Shown here: one piece after another, positions 51,000 through 61,404 of the stretch
How positions within the stretch are numbered: the first letter of the stretch is position 1
Layout of the letters: every line of letters starts with the position of its first letter
NCBI RefSeq assembly: GCF_024448955.1
Contig: NZ_JAMOIH010000002.1
Location: forward strand, 124,001 to 188,000
Length of the DNA stretch: 64,000 nucleotides
Direction of reading: 5' to 3'
From: Stutzerimonas stutzeri
GTDB lineage: Bacteria; Pseudomonadota; Gammaproteobacteria; Pseudomonadales; Pseudomonadaceae
Translations under genes and position numbers: made by a program
Notes under the pieces: model-generated
What the model saw: the letters and a program-made list of their open reading frames with translations, nothing else
Database searches by the model: none
What the model was told of the DNA's origin: nothing

Positions 51000-51986
51000 C
51001 TACTTGCCCGGGGGGCTGACGGGTTGCGCCGGAACCACCTTTACCCACCAGTCGGTGTGACGTTCGATCCGCACCGGAAGGCTGGGCGGAAGCGCCGCCA
51101 GGGCCCGGTCGGTGTCATGCAGCGGAAAGCTGCCGCTGATGCGCAGGGACTCGAGGCTCGGATCGAGGCCCAGATAGCCGCGGCGGTATTCGCTCAGTTT
51201 TTTCAGCAGTTCACTCAACGGCAGGTCATCAACGACGAGCATGCCGTGGCTCCAGGCATCCGCCGCGATGGGCGCGGCCGAACTCTCTCCAAGGCGATTG
51301 CGATGCATCAGCACCTGCTCGCCAGCGCCTATGGTGCGGCCCGTTTGCCCGTCGTCCGGATGCGCGGCGACCGCCGAGCGCAGCACGATCAGCCGAGTGG
51401 CATTCCCTTCGCGACGAACGATGAAGCGCGTACCCAGCGCTCGAAGGTCGCCATGTGCGGTTTCCACGATGAACGGTCGCGGGTCGCTTCCCGGCGCCGT
51501 TTCCACTAGCACTTCTCCTTGATGCAGGAACAGTCCGCGTCGCCGCTCATCGAAGCGGATGTCCAGTGCGCTGCGGCTGTTCAGCTGGATGCGGCTGTTG
51601 TCGTCCAGCGTAAGGCTGCGCTGCTCGCCTGCGCCGGTGCTTGCGTCTGCGAGCCAGACCGGCAGCGGGCGCGCCTGAAGCGCAAGGCCGATACCGAGCA
51701 AGCCGAGCAAGGCCAACCCCAGAAGCGTGCGGCTAACGGCATGCTGCCGTTTGGTCGCGGCATTGCGCTGCAGGGCGCGCCTAGCGCTTGGCGAGTTGAT
51801 CGTTCCCAGACGCCGATCGATACCCCCCAGCTGCGCCCAGGCCTTGGCGTGCTCGGCGCTTTGGTTCAGCCAGCGCTGGAGTTCGGCGTCGAGCTGGATA
51901 CCCGCTGCGTCGTCCCCCAGGCGCAATTGCCAGGCGATAGCCTCATCGAGGACGCGGGCCGATACCGGTGTGCGGTCCAGGCTCAT
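51000..51986 (-). CDS. FecR-family anti-sigma regulator
   Basis: A 328-residue inner-membrane regulator. The cytoplasmic N-terminus (DEAIAWQLRLGD, then LNQSAEHAKAWAQL) is the DUF4880 and anti-sigma region, followed by one membrane segment near residue 100 (LLGLALLGLLGIGLAL). The periplasmic FecR domain has RLIVLRSAVAAHPD. It holds or activates the FecI partner and receives the signal from the receptor STN domain. The start at 51986 overlaps the sigma-factor stop by four bases. Confidence 0.92.
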   Translation of the reverse strand: MSLDRTPVSARVLDEAIAWQLRLGDDAAGIQLDAELQRWLNQSAEHAKAWAQLGGIDRRLGTINSPSARRALQRNAATKRQHAVSRTLLGLALLGLLGIGLALQARPLPVWLADASTGAGEQRSLTLDDNSRIQLNSRSALDIRFDERRRGLFLHQGEVLVETAPGSDPRPFIVETAHGDLRALGTRFIVRREGNATRLIVLRSAVAAHPDDGQTGRTIGAGEQVLMHRNRLGESSAAPIAADAWSHGMLVVDDLPLSELLKKLSEYRRGYLGLDPSLESLRISGSFPLHDTDRALAALPPSLPVRIERHTDWWVKVVPAQPVSPPGK

Positions 51987-52501
51987 GTCGGCTCGCCGTA
52001 GACGGCGATGTAACACTGGCGCAGCGCCCGGGCGAGATACTGCCGCACACGCGGGACCGACACGCCGAGGCGTTGGGCAATCTCGGCATGCGTCATGCCA
52101 TCCAGGCGGTTGTAGAAGAATGCCGCGCGCGCATTCGCGGACAGTTGACCCAGCAGCGCATTCACCTCGCGCAGCGCCTCGATGATCTGCAGCTGCTCCT
52201 CGGCGCTGGGTTGCGTTTCTTCCGGCTGAAGCGCCAGTTCATCGAGATAGGTGCGTTCCAGCGCACTGCGGCGAAAATGGTCAATCAGCAGGCCGCGGGC
52301 AATCGTCGCCAGCAGCGCTCGCGGTTCGCGCACCTCACCCAGGTCATTGCGTTTGAGCAGGCGCAGGAATGCATCCTGGCTCAGGTCCTCGGCGCGATGC
52401 GGGCAGGTCTGGTAGCGCCGCAGCCAGCTGAGCAGCCAATCACGATGGTCGCGATACAGCGTGCCTACAAAAAGTTGATTGGACGATTCACCCGCCGACA
52501 A
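51983..52501 (-). CDS. FecI-like ECF sigma factor (TTG start)
   Basis: A 172-residue ECF sigma factor. Region 2 has AEDLSQDAFLRLL and ARGLLIDHFRR, and region 4 has GMTHAEIAQRLGVSVPRVRQYLARALRQC. It directs RNA polymerase to the receptor operon when the siderophore is bound. The start is a TTG at 52501 with GGAG about ten bases upstream; no better in-frame ATG is present. A Fur-box-like sequence lies at 52535-52553. Confidence 0.9.
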   Translation of the reverse strand: MSAGESSNQLFVGTLYRDHRDWLLSWLRRYQTCPHRAEDLSQDAFLRLLKRNDLGEVREPRALLATIARGLLIDHFRRSALERTYLDELALQPEETQPSAEEQLQIIEALREVNALLGQLSANARAAFFYNRLDGMTHAEIAQRLGVSVPRVRQYLARALRQCYIAVYGEPT

Positions 52502-52534
52502 GACGAACGCTCCGAGGCCTGGATTGGCCGGTAA

Positions 52535-52553
52535 CGAGAACTATTCGCAGCAT
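52535..52553. promoter_or_regulatory. Possible Fur box upstream of fecI
   Basis: The sequence CGAGAACTATTCGCAGCAT resembles the palindromic iron-responsive site (GAGAA-CTATTCTC type) with a few mismatches. It lies 34 bases before the sigma-factor start, the expected place. The match was judged by eye. Confidence 0.5.
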
Positions 52554-52632
52554 GATCGCAAGTTGCCGTTAGCGGTGCAACGACTGGCTATCGGTTACGC
52601 GACAGATCTGGAGAGATTCATGTGCGGCGGTG

Positions 52633-53337
52633 CTACATCAATTGCGCCTGTTGGCGCCGACGCCAATTAGTCAGCCGCTGATTCAGCGCCGCCAAGCTAT
52701 CCAATCCTTGCCGGCGCGCCTTACTGAGCAGGATCAGCGCCAACTCGGCCGTTACGAGCGCGTCGGCGCTGGCATGGTGGCGCTGCAGCACTTGCAGGCC
52801 GAAACGACTGCACCAGTCGTCCAGCCCATTCTGTCGCGGGCGATTGTCGGGACATAGCATAGGTGCGAGTTCGGCCACGTCGAGAAACGGGTGACGCAAT
52901 TTGTGGCCGAGCGTCTGCTTGAGCGCGCGAGTCAGCATGCGCTGATCGAAACCGGCATGAAACGCCAGAATCGGGCTGTCAGCGACGAACTCCATGAAAT
53001 CCAGCAACGCTTCGGCGGGATCTTCGCCGGCTTCCAACTCGCTCGGCGCGATGCCGTGGATAAGTACGCTCTCGCTGATTTTCTGAGCCGGTCGCAGCAA
53101 CGTCGACTCGAACTGCTGGCCCAGGTCGATGCCGCCGTTCTCGATGACCACCGCGCCAATGGACAGAACGATGTCGCGACGCATATCCAGCCCGCTGGTT
53201 TCCAGGTCCAGCACCACCAGACGCGATTCACTGAGCGGGCAGGTAGCGGGTGCCGACGGCACGGGTAGCCGGTCGCGTCGCTGCAGCTGTTCAAGGTCCA
53301 GTACCGGACCACGCATGTTGAACCAAGGCATGTTCAT
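52633..53337 (-). CDS. DEDDh 3'-5' exonuclease (Pol III epsilon-like)
   Basis: A 234-residue exonuclease. The DEDD motifs are VVLDLETSGLDMRRD (motif I), HAGFDQRML (motif II) and HHASADALVTAEL (motif III with the catalytic His). It is a stand-alone relative of the polymerase proofreading subunit. The start overlaps the stop of the DUF294 gene by four bases, so the two are translated together. Its target is unknown; the partner is a regulatory nucleotidyltransferase. Confidence 0.92.
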   Translation of the reverse strand: MNMPWFNMRGPVLDLEQLQRRDRLPVPSAPATCPLSESRLVVLDLETSGLDMRRDIVLSIGAVVIENGGIDLGQQFESTLLRPAQKISESVLIHGIAPSELEAGEDPAEALLDFMEFVADSPILAFHAGFDQRMLTRALKQTLGHKLRHPFLDVAELAPMLCPDNRPRQNGLDDWCSRFGLQVLQRHHASADALVTAELALILLSKARRQGLDSLAALNQRLTNWRRRQQAQLM

Positions 53338-55268
53338 AACTGATAACGCAGGGTCAGGCTGCTCTGCAGGCGCTGGGCCTGACGGAAAGATTCGCGCAGG
53401 ATACGACGGTCCAGGTGGTTCAGGGTGTCAGGGTCGAGCCGGTTGGAATAGGGCCGCCCCTCGCGTGCCTGCTGCTGGTGTTGCTGCATGCGCGTCTGCT
53501 GGATGAAATGGTAGGCCTCTTCGTAGGCCGCGCCATCCTTTTCGTCGATGACCTGCTTTTCCACCAGCAGCCGCAGCCGATCGAGCGTGTTGGTGCTGGC
53601 GATACCATTGGCCAGCGCCAGCAGCCGGGCCCCGTCGACGAAGGGCGTCAGGCCCTGCACCTTGAGATCCAGCGTCGCCTTGCCGTCGCCTTTGCGGGTC
53701 ATGACGAAGTCACGGAACCGGCCTACCGGTGGCCGGTGACGCAACGCATTTTCGGCCATCATCCGCTGAAACAGCCGATTTTCTGCAATCTCTTCGAGCA
53801 GGTCGCTGCGCAGCCGCTCGCAGCCATCGCTGGAGCCCCAGACCGCTCTCAGGTCGAAGAAGATGGTACTGCCGAGCAGGTTCTCCGGCGTCGACTCCCG
53901 GATGAACGAGCTGAAGCGCCGACGCCATTCTTGGCGCGACAAACACAGCTGCGGATTGCCGGCCATGATGTTGCCCTTGCACAGTGTAAAGCCGCAGGTG
54001 CCGAGGTCCTGGTTGATGCGCTCGGCGAGTGGCAGCAGTCGCCCACGGATATGTGCGGCTTCAGCTGCGTCCTCGGCTTCGAAAAGGATGCCGTTGTCTT
54101 GGTCGGTATGCAGCGTCTGTTCGCGCCGTCCCTCGCTGCCGAAACACAGCCAGGTAAAGGGGACGCCGGGATCGCCCAACGCTTCGATGGCGAGTTGAAT
54201 GACTCGGCAGACCGAGTGATCGTTGAGCAACGTGATGATGCGGGTGATTTGGGTGGACGAGGCGCCGTGCGCCAGCATGTTGTCCACCAATTGCTGGATA
54301 CGGCTGCGAATAATGACCAGCGTCTCGACGCTATCGGCATGAGAAATGGCCTGCGCCAGATGAACCAGATCGACGCGCTGTAGCGAGAACAGATCGCGCT
54401 CGGAAATAACGCCGCGCAGCAGGCCGTTCTCCACCACGCAAATATGGCCGATGTGCCGCTCGGTCATGGCAATCGCAGCGTCGAACGCGGACGCGTCCGG
54501 CGGCAGATGGAACGGGTCCTGCGTCATGAACTGGGCGATCGGCATCGACAGATCGGTCGTGCCGGTACCGATAACGCGGCGTAGATCGCGTAGCGTAAAG
54601 ATGCCCTGGGGGTGCAGGTCCGCGTCGGTCACAACGATGCTGCCCACGTTGTTTTCATGCATCAGGGCGACCGCTTCGTTCAGCGGCATCGAGGGCAGGC
54701 AGGAGACCGGATGGTGTAGAGCCAGCTCGCCGACACCGCTGTCCAGGGAGTATTGAGCGCCGAGATTTTCCACCGCCCGCATCTGCGCCTGCTGGTTGAC
54801 CAGATCCAGCAGGCTGCTCACGCCGCGCATGGCGTAGTCACGGAACGCGGCGGATTTGGACACCAGCTTGACGAAGGCCGGCTTGTTCAGCAGAAAACAG
54901 AAGGTGTCCTCTGCGGCGAAATGCCCGGTGCGGGTTGCGCGCTCGCCCATCAGGGCGGCCATCGGGAAGCATTCGCCAAGGATCACTTCGAAGGTGGTTT
55001 CGGTTCCGCGCTTGCTTGTGTGCGGCCGCTGGCCATGCACACGGCCCTGCTTGACGATATAGAAGTGCTCGACGATGCCATCGTCGGGCGAAATGATGCA
55101 GTCGCCTTCACTGTAGAAGCGCAGCTGGCAGTTTTCGACCAGATAGGCGAGGTGACCCGGTTCCATCTGATTGAACGGCGGATACTTGCGCAGAAATTCC
55201 ATGGTCCCGTGAATGTTCTGCAGCACGGCAGTCTTGCCTGCCTCGGCGAAGGCATCGGCTTTGCTCAT
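53334..55268 (-). CDS. Cyclic-nucleotide/CBS/DUF294 nucleotidyltransferase
   Basis: A 644-residue regulatory enzyme with four parts: a cNMP-binding domain (residues about 20-140), two CBS domains (about 155-285), a DUF294 nucleotidyltransferase (GSEGRREQTLHTDQDNGILF near residue 345) and a C-terminal substrate-binding domain. This is the GlnD-like domain arrangement seen next to the acetate/ActP systems of many gammaproteobacteria. The start at 55268 opens MSKADAFAEAG. The exonuclease gene follows with a four-base overlap. Confidence 0.9.
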   Translation of the reverse strand: MSKADAFAEAGKTAVLQNIHGTMEFLRKYPPFNQMEPGHLAYLVENCQLRFYSEGDCIISPDDGIVEHFYIVKQGRVHGQRPHTSKRGTETTFEVILGECFPMAALMGERATRTGHFAAEDTFCFLLNKPAFVKLVSKSAAFRDYAMRGVSSLLDLVNQQAQMRAVENLGAQYSLDSGVGELALHHPVSCLPSMPLNEAVALMHENNVGSIVVTDADLHPQGIFTLRDLRRVIGTGTTDLSMPIAQFMTQDPFHLPPDASAFDAAIAMTERHIGHICVVENGLLRGVISERDLFSLQRVDLVHLAQAISHADSVETLVIIRSRIQQLVDNMLAHGASSTQITRIITLLNDHSVCRVIQLAIEALGDPGVPFTWLCFGSEGRREQTLHTDQDNGILFEAEDAAEAAHIRGRLLPLAERINQDLGTCGFTLCKGNIMAGNPQLCLSRQEWRRRFSSFIRESTPENLLGSTIFFDLRAVWGSSDGCERLRSDLLEEIAENRLFQRMMAENALRHRPPVGRFRDFVMTRKGDGKATLDLKVQGLTPFVDGARLLALANGIASTNTLDRLRLLVEKQVIDEKDGAAYEEAYHFIQQTRMQQHQQQAREGRPYSNRLDPDTLNHLDRRILRESFRQAQRLQSSLTLRYQL

Positions 55269-55408
55269 GGTTCGCTTCCATTTTTTAAGCGCCCAATGGT
55301 GGGCCGTGGGTCCGGAGGGGCACATTGGACGTAAGTCTAGTCGCCGAGGGGAGCAACGGGCTGACAGGCGTCAGCTCATTCGATAAGGGTCGGCGAATTT
55401 TGCGCGCA

Positions 55409-55437
55409 AAAAAAACCGCCCGGATGGGCGGTTTTTT
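55409..55437. terminator. Terminator at the end of the MCP-porin operon
   Basis: AAAAACCGCCC and GGGCGGTTTTTT form a perfect stem with a short GGAT-type loop. It lies 17 bases past the stop of the mini-PstS gene on the minus strand, and its symmetry would allow termination on the other strand too. Confidence 0.88.
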
Positions 55438-55453
55438 GCAGCAAAGAATCAAA

Positions 55454-55858
55454 TCACGGCAGGGTGAACAGCACCTTGACCGAATCGTTGACCGCCGCGC
55501 TGTCGACGTAGCCGATGGCGTCGGCTTCAGCGGCGACTTTGGCCACCACGGCCGCGTCATTGGCGACGCTCGACATCGGTTGGCCCTTGCCGGTGAACAC
55601 CAGACCGGACCAGTAGGACTTCAGCTGCGACTCGTTCTTGTTGGTGACCGCCGAGTAGAAGCTTTCCTTGGCCGGTGTCCAGTCCTTGAGGTCCACGCCT
55701 TTCATGGACTTATCCTTGCCCAGGAAGATGTTTGCGACGTCCGACTGCGAGAGTGCCTTGGCCGCGCCTGGATTGACGATTACGGCGACCTCGGCCTGAG
55801 CCAGGGCGGCCACGCCGAGCAATGCTGCGCTGCTGAGGATGCGAAGGGGTGTTTTCAT
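55454..55858 (-). CDS. Short PstS-like periplasmic binding protein
   Basis: A 134-residue protein with a Sec signal (cleavage near LAQAE). The mature part (VIVNPGAAKALSQSDVANIFLGK, then WSGLVFTGKGQP and GYVDSAAVNDSVKVL) matches the single-lobe PstS-like family, annotated as phosphate ABC transporter substrate-binding protein. True PstS is more than twice as long, so phosphate binding is doubtful. It is the last gene of an MCP-porin-PstS-like unit; only 11 bases separate it from the porin gene. Confidence 0.82.
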   Translation of the reverse strand: MKTPLRILSSAALLGVAALAQAEVAVIVNPGAAKALSQSDVANIFLGKDKSMKGVDLKDWTPAKESFYSAVTNKNESQLKSYWSGLVFTGKGQPMSSVANDAAVVAKVAAEADAIGYVDSAAVNDSVKVLFTLP

Positions 55859-55869
55859 CTGGACGCTCC

Positions 55870-57030
55870 TCAAAATACGAAGTCGACGCCGACGGAGATG
55901 ATGTCGCCGTCGTAGTTGCGGGCAGGCGTGCCGATGAAACCGGAGCTCAGGTCGTACGCTGCGTTCTCGTAAACTTCCTGGGCGTTGCGGGTGAACACGC
56001 CGTCGTAGCCGTTCTTCGTGTCGACGCGCTTGTACTCGCCCTTGACCACTACAGTCGGCGCGGCCTGGTAATTGAGGCCCATCGTCCAGGAGCTCTGACG
56101 GCCACCGTTGTCATCCAGTTGCGCGTAGGTCACATGCGGCAGGAAATCACCGAAGCGACGGCCACCCATCAGGTAGAAGGAATCGATCGACTCCATGCCA
56201 TCGTTTTCGATCATGCGCGAGGTCCACTCGTTACTGCTGATCCAGGTACCGTTGTCGTATAGGTAGCCGATCGAAGTGAACTTGCCTTTCTCTTTATCGA
56301 GTGTCAGCAAGCTCAAGGGCATCATCGTGCCGCCGCCGACATCCACCGTGCCGCTAATATCGGTCTTGATATCCGCCTCGACATAGCCGATGCGCAGCAT
56401 GCCGAAATCGTTGGTGGCCAGGCTCACGCTGGCGCCGAACAGCTTGCCGTAATCGATATCGAACAGTTCATCGTAGGCGTAGTAGTCGCGATTCTTCGCC
56501 TGACCGCCAGCAACCTGGAAGGTCACCGAACCGTAGGAAAGCGGCACGGTGTAGACCGCATCCACGCCTTCGTAGTTGGTCACCTGGACCTGGCTGTAGA
56601 CCTCGTCGGGCAGGCGCAGCCAAGGGTAGCTGTAGCCGACGTCGAGGCTTTCGGAATACATGTAGACCGGGCTGCGCAAGCGACCGGCGCGGAGCATCAG
56701 CTGATCATTGGTCTGCCAGGAGAGGTAGGCCCATTCCAGATTGGCTTTCCAGTCGTCCTGTTCGGCCTTGGCCGTGACCTGCACAGTGGCGCCGACGGTG
56801 TCGGTGACGCCGTACTGCAGCTGCGCACCGAACTTGGATAGCTGGTCGCCGCGCCAGGAATCGTTGGTCTGGCCCTGCACGCCATAGCTGCGACCTTCGT
56901 CTCCACCGCCCAGATGGGTAAAACCAACGGTACCGAAGCCGTTGAAGCGGTGCTCGCCCTGTTCCAGCGCGAAGGCTGGGGTAGTTGCCAGGCAGATGGC
57001 TGCCAGGCCGATAACACGTACTGCGGTCAT
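55870..57030 (-). CDS. Outer-membrane beta-barrel porin
   Basis: A 386-residue protein with a signal peptide (cleavage near AFALE) and a body of alternating beta strands ending in VDFVF, the terminal phenylalanine required for outer-membrane assembly. Strands such as QLQYGVTDTVGATVQVTAKAE and SVSLATNDFGMLRIGYVEADI are typical of general porins. It lies 11 bases before the mini-PstS gene and 20 bases after the chemoreceptor, so these three genes are one operon. The solute is unknown. Confidence 0.85.
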   Translation of the reverse strand: MTAVRVIGLAAICLATTPAFALEQGEHRFNGFGTVGFTHLGGGDEGRSYGVQGQTNDSWRGDQLSKFGAQLQYGVTDTVGATVQVTAKAEQDDWKANLEWAYLSWQTNDQLMLRAGRLRSPVYMYSESLDVGYSYPWLRLPDEVYSQVQVTNYEGVDAVYTVPLSYGSVTFQVAGGQAKNRDYYAYDELFDIDYGKLFGASVSLATNDFGMLRIGYVEADIKTDISGTVDVGGGTMMPLSLLTLDKEKGKFTSIGYLYDNGTWISSNEWTSRMIENDGMESIDSFYLMGGRRFGDFLPHVTYAQLDDNGGRQSSWTMGLNYQAAPTVVVKGEYKRVDTKNGYDGVFTRNAQEVYENAAYDLSSGFIGTPARNYDGDIISVGVDFVF

Positions 57031-57050
57031 CAGGATGCTCCTAAAGCAAT

Positions 57051-58673
57051 TTAAACGCGGAATTGGGCCGTGGCCGCACGCAGGTGATCGCCCGTGCTGA
57101 CCAATTGTTCGCCCAGACGGGCAGTGGCTTCGGCGCCGTTTGCGGTTGCTTGTGCGTCCTGCTGCAACACTTGGGTTTCTTGTTGGATGGAACTCGACAG
57201 GCCTATCTGCTCCTGAGTGAACTGGGCGATGCCGGCGTTGAGTTCGTCGATCTGGTTGACGGTCTGCGCAATGGTTTCGAGCAATTGGGTAGCCTCTACC
57301 GAGCGCTCGATGCTCGCCCGCGATTTCTCGCCATTGCTGGTCATGACATTGAGCACCGTGTTGGCGCTGGTTTGCAGTCGCTGGATGATTTGCTGTATCT
57401 CGGCGGTCGAGGCTGCGGTTTTCTGCGCCAGGTTGCGCACCTCGTCGGCGACCACGGCGAAGCCGCGGCCTTGCTCACCGGCGCGGGCGGCCTCGATCGC
57501 AGCGTTGAGCGCTAGCAGATTGGTCTGCTCGGCAATGCTGCGAATCACCGTCAGCACGGAACCGACTTCCTGGGTTTCCTCTTCCAGTTGCTCCATGGCC
57601 TGCACGGCGCTCATCACGCTGTTGCCCAGATCACTGATGCCGCTGGACAGACTGCCGACATGCTCGCGGGCTGCGGCGGCCTGGCGGGCTGCGGAGTTGG
57701 CTTCGTCGGAGGCCTGCTGCGAGCGCTGCGCAACTTCCTGGATGCTGCCGGTCATGGTGAGAATGTCACGGGTGATCGAGTCGGTATGGTGCTGCTGCGA
57801 CTTGGCGTTCTCCTCCGAACCCTGGGTCAGGTTGTAGAGCTCCTTCGACACCTGGCCGAGCGGGCTGGCGGCTTCGATGATCTGGCGGATGGTTCGCTGC
57901 AGCTTGTCGAGGAAACCGTTGAACAGTTCGATCATCGCGCCGATTTCATCGTTCGAGGAAACATTGACGCGCTGCGTCAGGTCGCCATCGCCGCGGGCGA
58001 TGGATTGCAGCGAGGCGATCACGCCGCGCACGTTAGCCATCACGCTACGAATCACCAGCCAGGCGCCAAGGCTCACCACAACCACTAGCACGAGGCTGAG
58101 GATAATGCCCAAGCGCGTGGTGGCGGCGTTGTCTTCGCGGGTCTGGGCGAGCGTTTGACGGAAATCTTCGTACGCGCCGGTGCGGAACTCGGAGGCAAGT
58201 TTCTGCGCCTGGGCCAGATCGCTGGCCATGCGATCGAGGCTTGGACGCAAGTCATCGAACGAGGCGCTGCCGTCGATCAGCTTTGCCGAGGCACCAAGCG
58301 CATTGTCGGCGTAGGCCTTCACCGCGGTGCGCCAGTTGTCGAGCGCCTGCCGCCGTTGCGGCTCGCCCGCCAGCAGAGCAGCCAGCGCTTGTTGCTGGGT
58401 GTCGATATCCGCCAGGACTTCGCGTGCCTCGCCGAGTAGACCGGCCTCGCCCGCAGCTACGGCGTTGTTGAGCAGGCCGGGAATACGGGAAAACTGAAAG
58501 ATCACCGCATCGGCTTTTTCCAAAGTGGGATAGCTCTGCTTTTCCAGCGTCACCAGCCGAGAGTCGGTCGCTGAGAGCTGCAGCGAGGTATAACCCACAT
58601 ACAGAACCAGCCCGAACAGGGCAACGGCGGGCACCAACAATAACTTCGTGGTGAGCGAGAAATTCTTGAACAT
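57051..58673 (-). CDS. Methyl-accepting chemotaxis protein
   Basis: A 540-residue chemoreceptor. Two membrane segments (about 10-30 and 185-207) flank a periplasmic helical sensor of about 150 residues, of the four-helix-bundle kind. A HAMP domain follows and the signalling hairpin contains [35 protein letters not shown]. There is no C-terminal pentapeptide tether for CheR. The ligand is unknown. The porin and mini-PstS genes follow within 20 bases, suggesting that receptor and solute entry are linked. Confidence 0.93.
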   Translation of the reverse strand: MFKNFSLTTKLLLVPAVALFGLVLYVGYTSLQLSATDSRLVTLEKQSYPTLEKADAVIFQFSRIPGLLNNAVAAGEAGLLGEAREVLADIDTQQQALAALLAGEPQRRQALDNWRTAVKAYADNALGASAKLIDGSASFDDLRPSLDRMASDLAQAQKLASEFRTGAYEDFRQTLAQTREDNAATTRLGIILSLVLVVVVSLGAWLVIRSVMANVRGVIASLQSIARGDGDLTQRVNVSSNDEIGAMIELFNGFLDKLQRTIRQIIEAASPLGQVSKELYNLTQGSEENAKSQQHHTDSITRDILTMTGSIQEVAQRSQQASDEANSAARQAAAAREHVGSLSSGISDLGNSVMSAVQAMEQLEEETQEVGSVLTVIRSIAEQTNLLALNAAIEAARAGEQGRGFAVVADEVRNLAQKTAASTAEIQQIIQRLQTSANTVLNVMTSNGEKSRASIERSVEATQLLETIAQTVNQIDELNAGIAQFTQEQIGLSSSIQQETQVLQQDAQATANGAEATARLGEQLVSTGDHLRAATAQFRV

Positions 58674-58902
58674 TGGATCACTCCACAACGGGGCGGCGGA
58701 TACTACGAGACAGTGAGCGATGCCGAAAGGCCATCAGTCGGAAAGATTGTGACTGCATTTTGTTGTTCGGTCACGTTATCGGCTGCCGCAGGTGGAGGTT
58801 GAATACCGTTCGGCGCTTCCAAGTATTCGTTTCTGCGCGTGGCTCGGTGCTGTTTTGCTGGCAGTCGCACTGATCCCTCGCCGGCTGCGCTCCGAAAACC
58901 AT

Positions 58903-58930
58903 AAAAAAAAACCGCCCCGGAGGGCGGTTT
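58903..58930 (-). terminator. Rho-independent terminator after glcB
   Basis: ACCGCCC/GGGCGGT forms the stem and a run of nine A residues on the plus strand gives the T tail on the minus strand. It lies about 20 bases after the glcB stop. Confidence 0.88.
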
Positions 58931-58951
58931 CTCTGACGCTGCGGTGCGGAT

Positions 58952-61132
58952 TTACAGGCCGTTCTTGGCCTTGAACTCGCGGCGGCGGCGATGCAGGACC
59001 GGCTCGGTGTAGCCGTTGGGCTGCTTAGTGCCTTCGAGGACCAGCTCTAGGGCGGCCTGGAAGGCGACGCTGTTGCCGAAGTCCGGTGCCATCGGGCGGT
59101 ACAGCGGATCACCTTCGTTCTGACGATCGACCACTGGCGCCATGCGCTTGAGGCTTGCGACGACCTGGTCCTGAGTCACTACGCCGTGACGCATCCAGTT
59201 GGCTACGTGCTGGCTGGAGATGCGCAGGGTGGCGCGGTCTTCCATCAGTGCGACGTCATTGATGTCCGGTACCTTGGAGCAGCCCACGCCCTGTTCGACC
59301 CAACGCACCATGTAGCCGAGGATGCCTTGCGAGTTGTTGTCCAGCTCGTTGCGCTTTTCCTCGTCGCTCCAGTTGGTGTCCTTGGCCAGCGGGATGGTCA
59401 GGATGTCGTCCACCGAAGCCTTGGTGCGCTTGGCCAGCTCGGCCTGACGCGCGAACACGTCGACCTTGTGGTAATGCATGGCGTGCAGCGTGGCGGCGGT
59501 CGGCGAGGGGACCCAGGCAGTGTTGGCGCCGGCCAGCGGGTGACCGACCTTCTGCTCAAGCATGGCGGCCATTAGGTCGGGCATGGCCCACATGCCCTTG
59601 CCGATCTGCGCCTTGCCCTGCAGGCCGCAGGCCAGACCGACGTCGACGTTGTTGTCCTCGTAGGAGCTGATCCACTTCTCGCCTTTCATCGCGGCCTTGC
59701 GAACAACCGGGCCGGCTTCCATGGAGGTGTGGATCTCGTCGCCGGTGCGGTCGAGGAAGCCGGTGTTGATGAACACCACGCGCTCGCGCGCTTCCTTGAT
59801 GCAGGCCTTGAGGTTGATCGACGTGCGGCGCTCTTCGTCCATGATGCCGACTTTCAGGGTATTGCGCGGCAGCTTGAGCACGTCCTCGACGCGGCCGAAC
59901 AGTTCGGTAGCGAACGCCACTTCTTCTGGGCCGTGCATCTTCGGCTTGACGATGTAGACCGAGCCGGTGCGGGTGTTCTTGCGGGTGGTGTTGCCGTTGA
60001 GGTTGTGCATCGCGGCGAGGCTGGTGAACAGGCCGTCCATGATGCCTTCCGGCACTTCGTTGCCGTCCTTGTCGAGGATGGCGTCGTTGGTCATCAGGTG
60101 ACCGACGTTGCGGATGAACAGCAAGGAGCGACCATGTAGGGTCAGCTCGCCGCTGCCATCGGCCTTGCTGTACACGCGGTCGGGGTTCATCGCGCGGGTG
60201 ATGCGCTTGCCGCCCTTTTCCAGTTCCTCGACCAGGTCGCCCTTCATCAGGCCGAGCCAGTTGCGGTAGACGATGGTCTTGTCGTCGGCGTCGACGGCGG
60301 CGATGGAGTCTTCGCAGTCCATGATGGTGGTCAGCGCCGCTTCCATCAGGATGTCTTTCACGCCGGCGGCGTCGGTCTGGCCGATGGGGCTGGCCGGGTC
60401 GATCTGGATCTCGAAATGGATGCCGTTGTGCTTGAGCAGCACGGCGATCGGGGCGCTGGCGTCGCCCTGGAAGCCGAGCAGCAGCTGCGGGTCTTTCAGG
60501 CCGGTGGTGCTGCCGTCTTTCAGCGATACGGCCAGCTTGCCGCCTTCGATGCGGTAGCCGGTGGAGTCGACGTGCGAGCCGGAGGCCAGCGGTGCGGCTT
60601 CATCGAGGAACGCGCGCGCGTAGGCGATGACCTTGTTGCCGCGAATTTCGTTGTAGCCCGGGCCTTTAGTGGCGCCATCTTCTTCGGAGATGGCGTCGGT
60701 GCCGTACAGGGCGTCGTACAGCGAACCCCAGCGGGCGTTGGCGGCGTTCAGCGCGAAACGAGCATTCATGATCGGCACCACCAGCTGCGGACCGGCCATG
60801 CGGGTGATTTCTTCGTCGACGTTCTGGGTGGTGGCCTGGAAGTCTTCGGCTTCGGGCAACAGGTAGCCGATTTCCTGCAGGAAGGTCTTGTAGGCGGCGA
60901 AGTCGTGAGCCTGACCGGCGCGGGCCTGATGCCAGGCGTCGATTTTCGCCTGCAGTTCGTCACGCTTGGCCAGCAGAGCGCGGTTTTTCGGCGCCAGATC
61001 ATGGATGACGCTGTCGGCGCCGGCCCAGAAGGCCGCGGCATCGACGCCAGTACCGGGGATCGCTTCGTTGTTGACGAAGTCATACAGGACTTTGGCGACC
61101 TGCAGGCCACCGACTTGAACGCGCTCAGTCAT
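58952..61132 (-). CDS. glcB: Malate synthase G
   Basis: A 726-residue enzyme condensing glyoxylate and acetyl-CoA to malate, the second step of the glyoxylate cycle and of glycolate use. Length and motifs identify isoform [21 protein letters not shown] at the start, the catalytic region with [28 protein letters not shown] and [17 protein letters not shown]. The ATG at 61132 is preferred over the frame extending to 61270. It is a single-gene unit ending at a terminator. It complements the carbon-use genes nearby. Confidence 0.97.
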   Translation of the reverse strand: MTERVQVGGLQVAKVLYDFVNNEAIPGTGVDAAAFWAGADSVIHDLAPKNRALLAKRDELQAKIDAWHQARAGQAHDFAAYKTFLQEIGYLLPEAEDFQATTQNVDEEITRMAGPQLVVPIMNARFALNAANARWGSLYDALYGTDAISEEDGATKGPGYNEIRGNKVIAYARAFLDEAAPLASGSHVDSTGYRIEGGKLAVSLKDGSTTGLKDPQLLLGFQGDASAPIAVLLKHNGIHFEIQIDPASPIGQTDAAGVKDILMEAALTTIMDCEDSIAAVDADDKTIVYRNWLGLMKGDLVEELEKGGKRITRAMNPDRVYSKADGSGELTLHGRSLLFIRNVGHLMTNDAILDKDGNEVPEGIMDGLFTSLAAMHNLNGNTTRKNTRTGSVYIVKPKMHGPEEVAFATELFGRVEDVLKLPRNTLKVGIMDEERRTSINLKACIKEARERVVFINTGFLDRTGDEIHTSMEAGPVVRKAAMKGEKWISSYEDNNVDVGLACGLQGKAQIGKGMWAMPDLMAAMLEQKVGHPLAGANTAWVPSPTAATLHAMHYHKVDVFARQAELAKRTKASVDDILTIPLAKDTNWSDEEKRNELDNNSQGILGYMVRWVEQGVGCSKVPDINDVALMEDRATLRISSQHVANWMRHGVVTQDQVVASLKRMAPVVDRQNEGDPLYRPMAPDFGNSVAFQAALELVLEGTKQPNGYTEPVLHRRRREFKAKNGL

Positions 61133-61404
61133 TACTCGCCTCACTTGGTTCTTCAAATCTTCGGACGATTCTTCTTGTAGTCCGGGTCGGCGGATACTAC
61201 AGGAACCCGTCCGGAAAAGCAGTTCGTTGCGCTTGTCAGCCCAGGTCGACGGCGCGGCACTGGAGATCAATTTGCCGTGCTAAAGCGGCGAAACCGACAC
61301 CTTGTTCTATACCTATGGAACCGGGCTCCATGGGTGCACGACTCACGCTCAGGCGCACGCGGCTTTCGCCGGTAGCGCAAGAACCAACTGAAGAGGAGCC
61401 AGAC

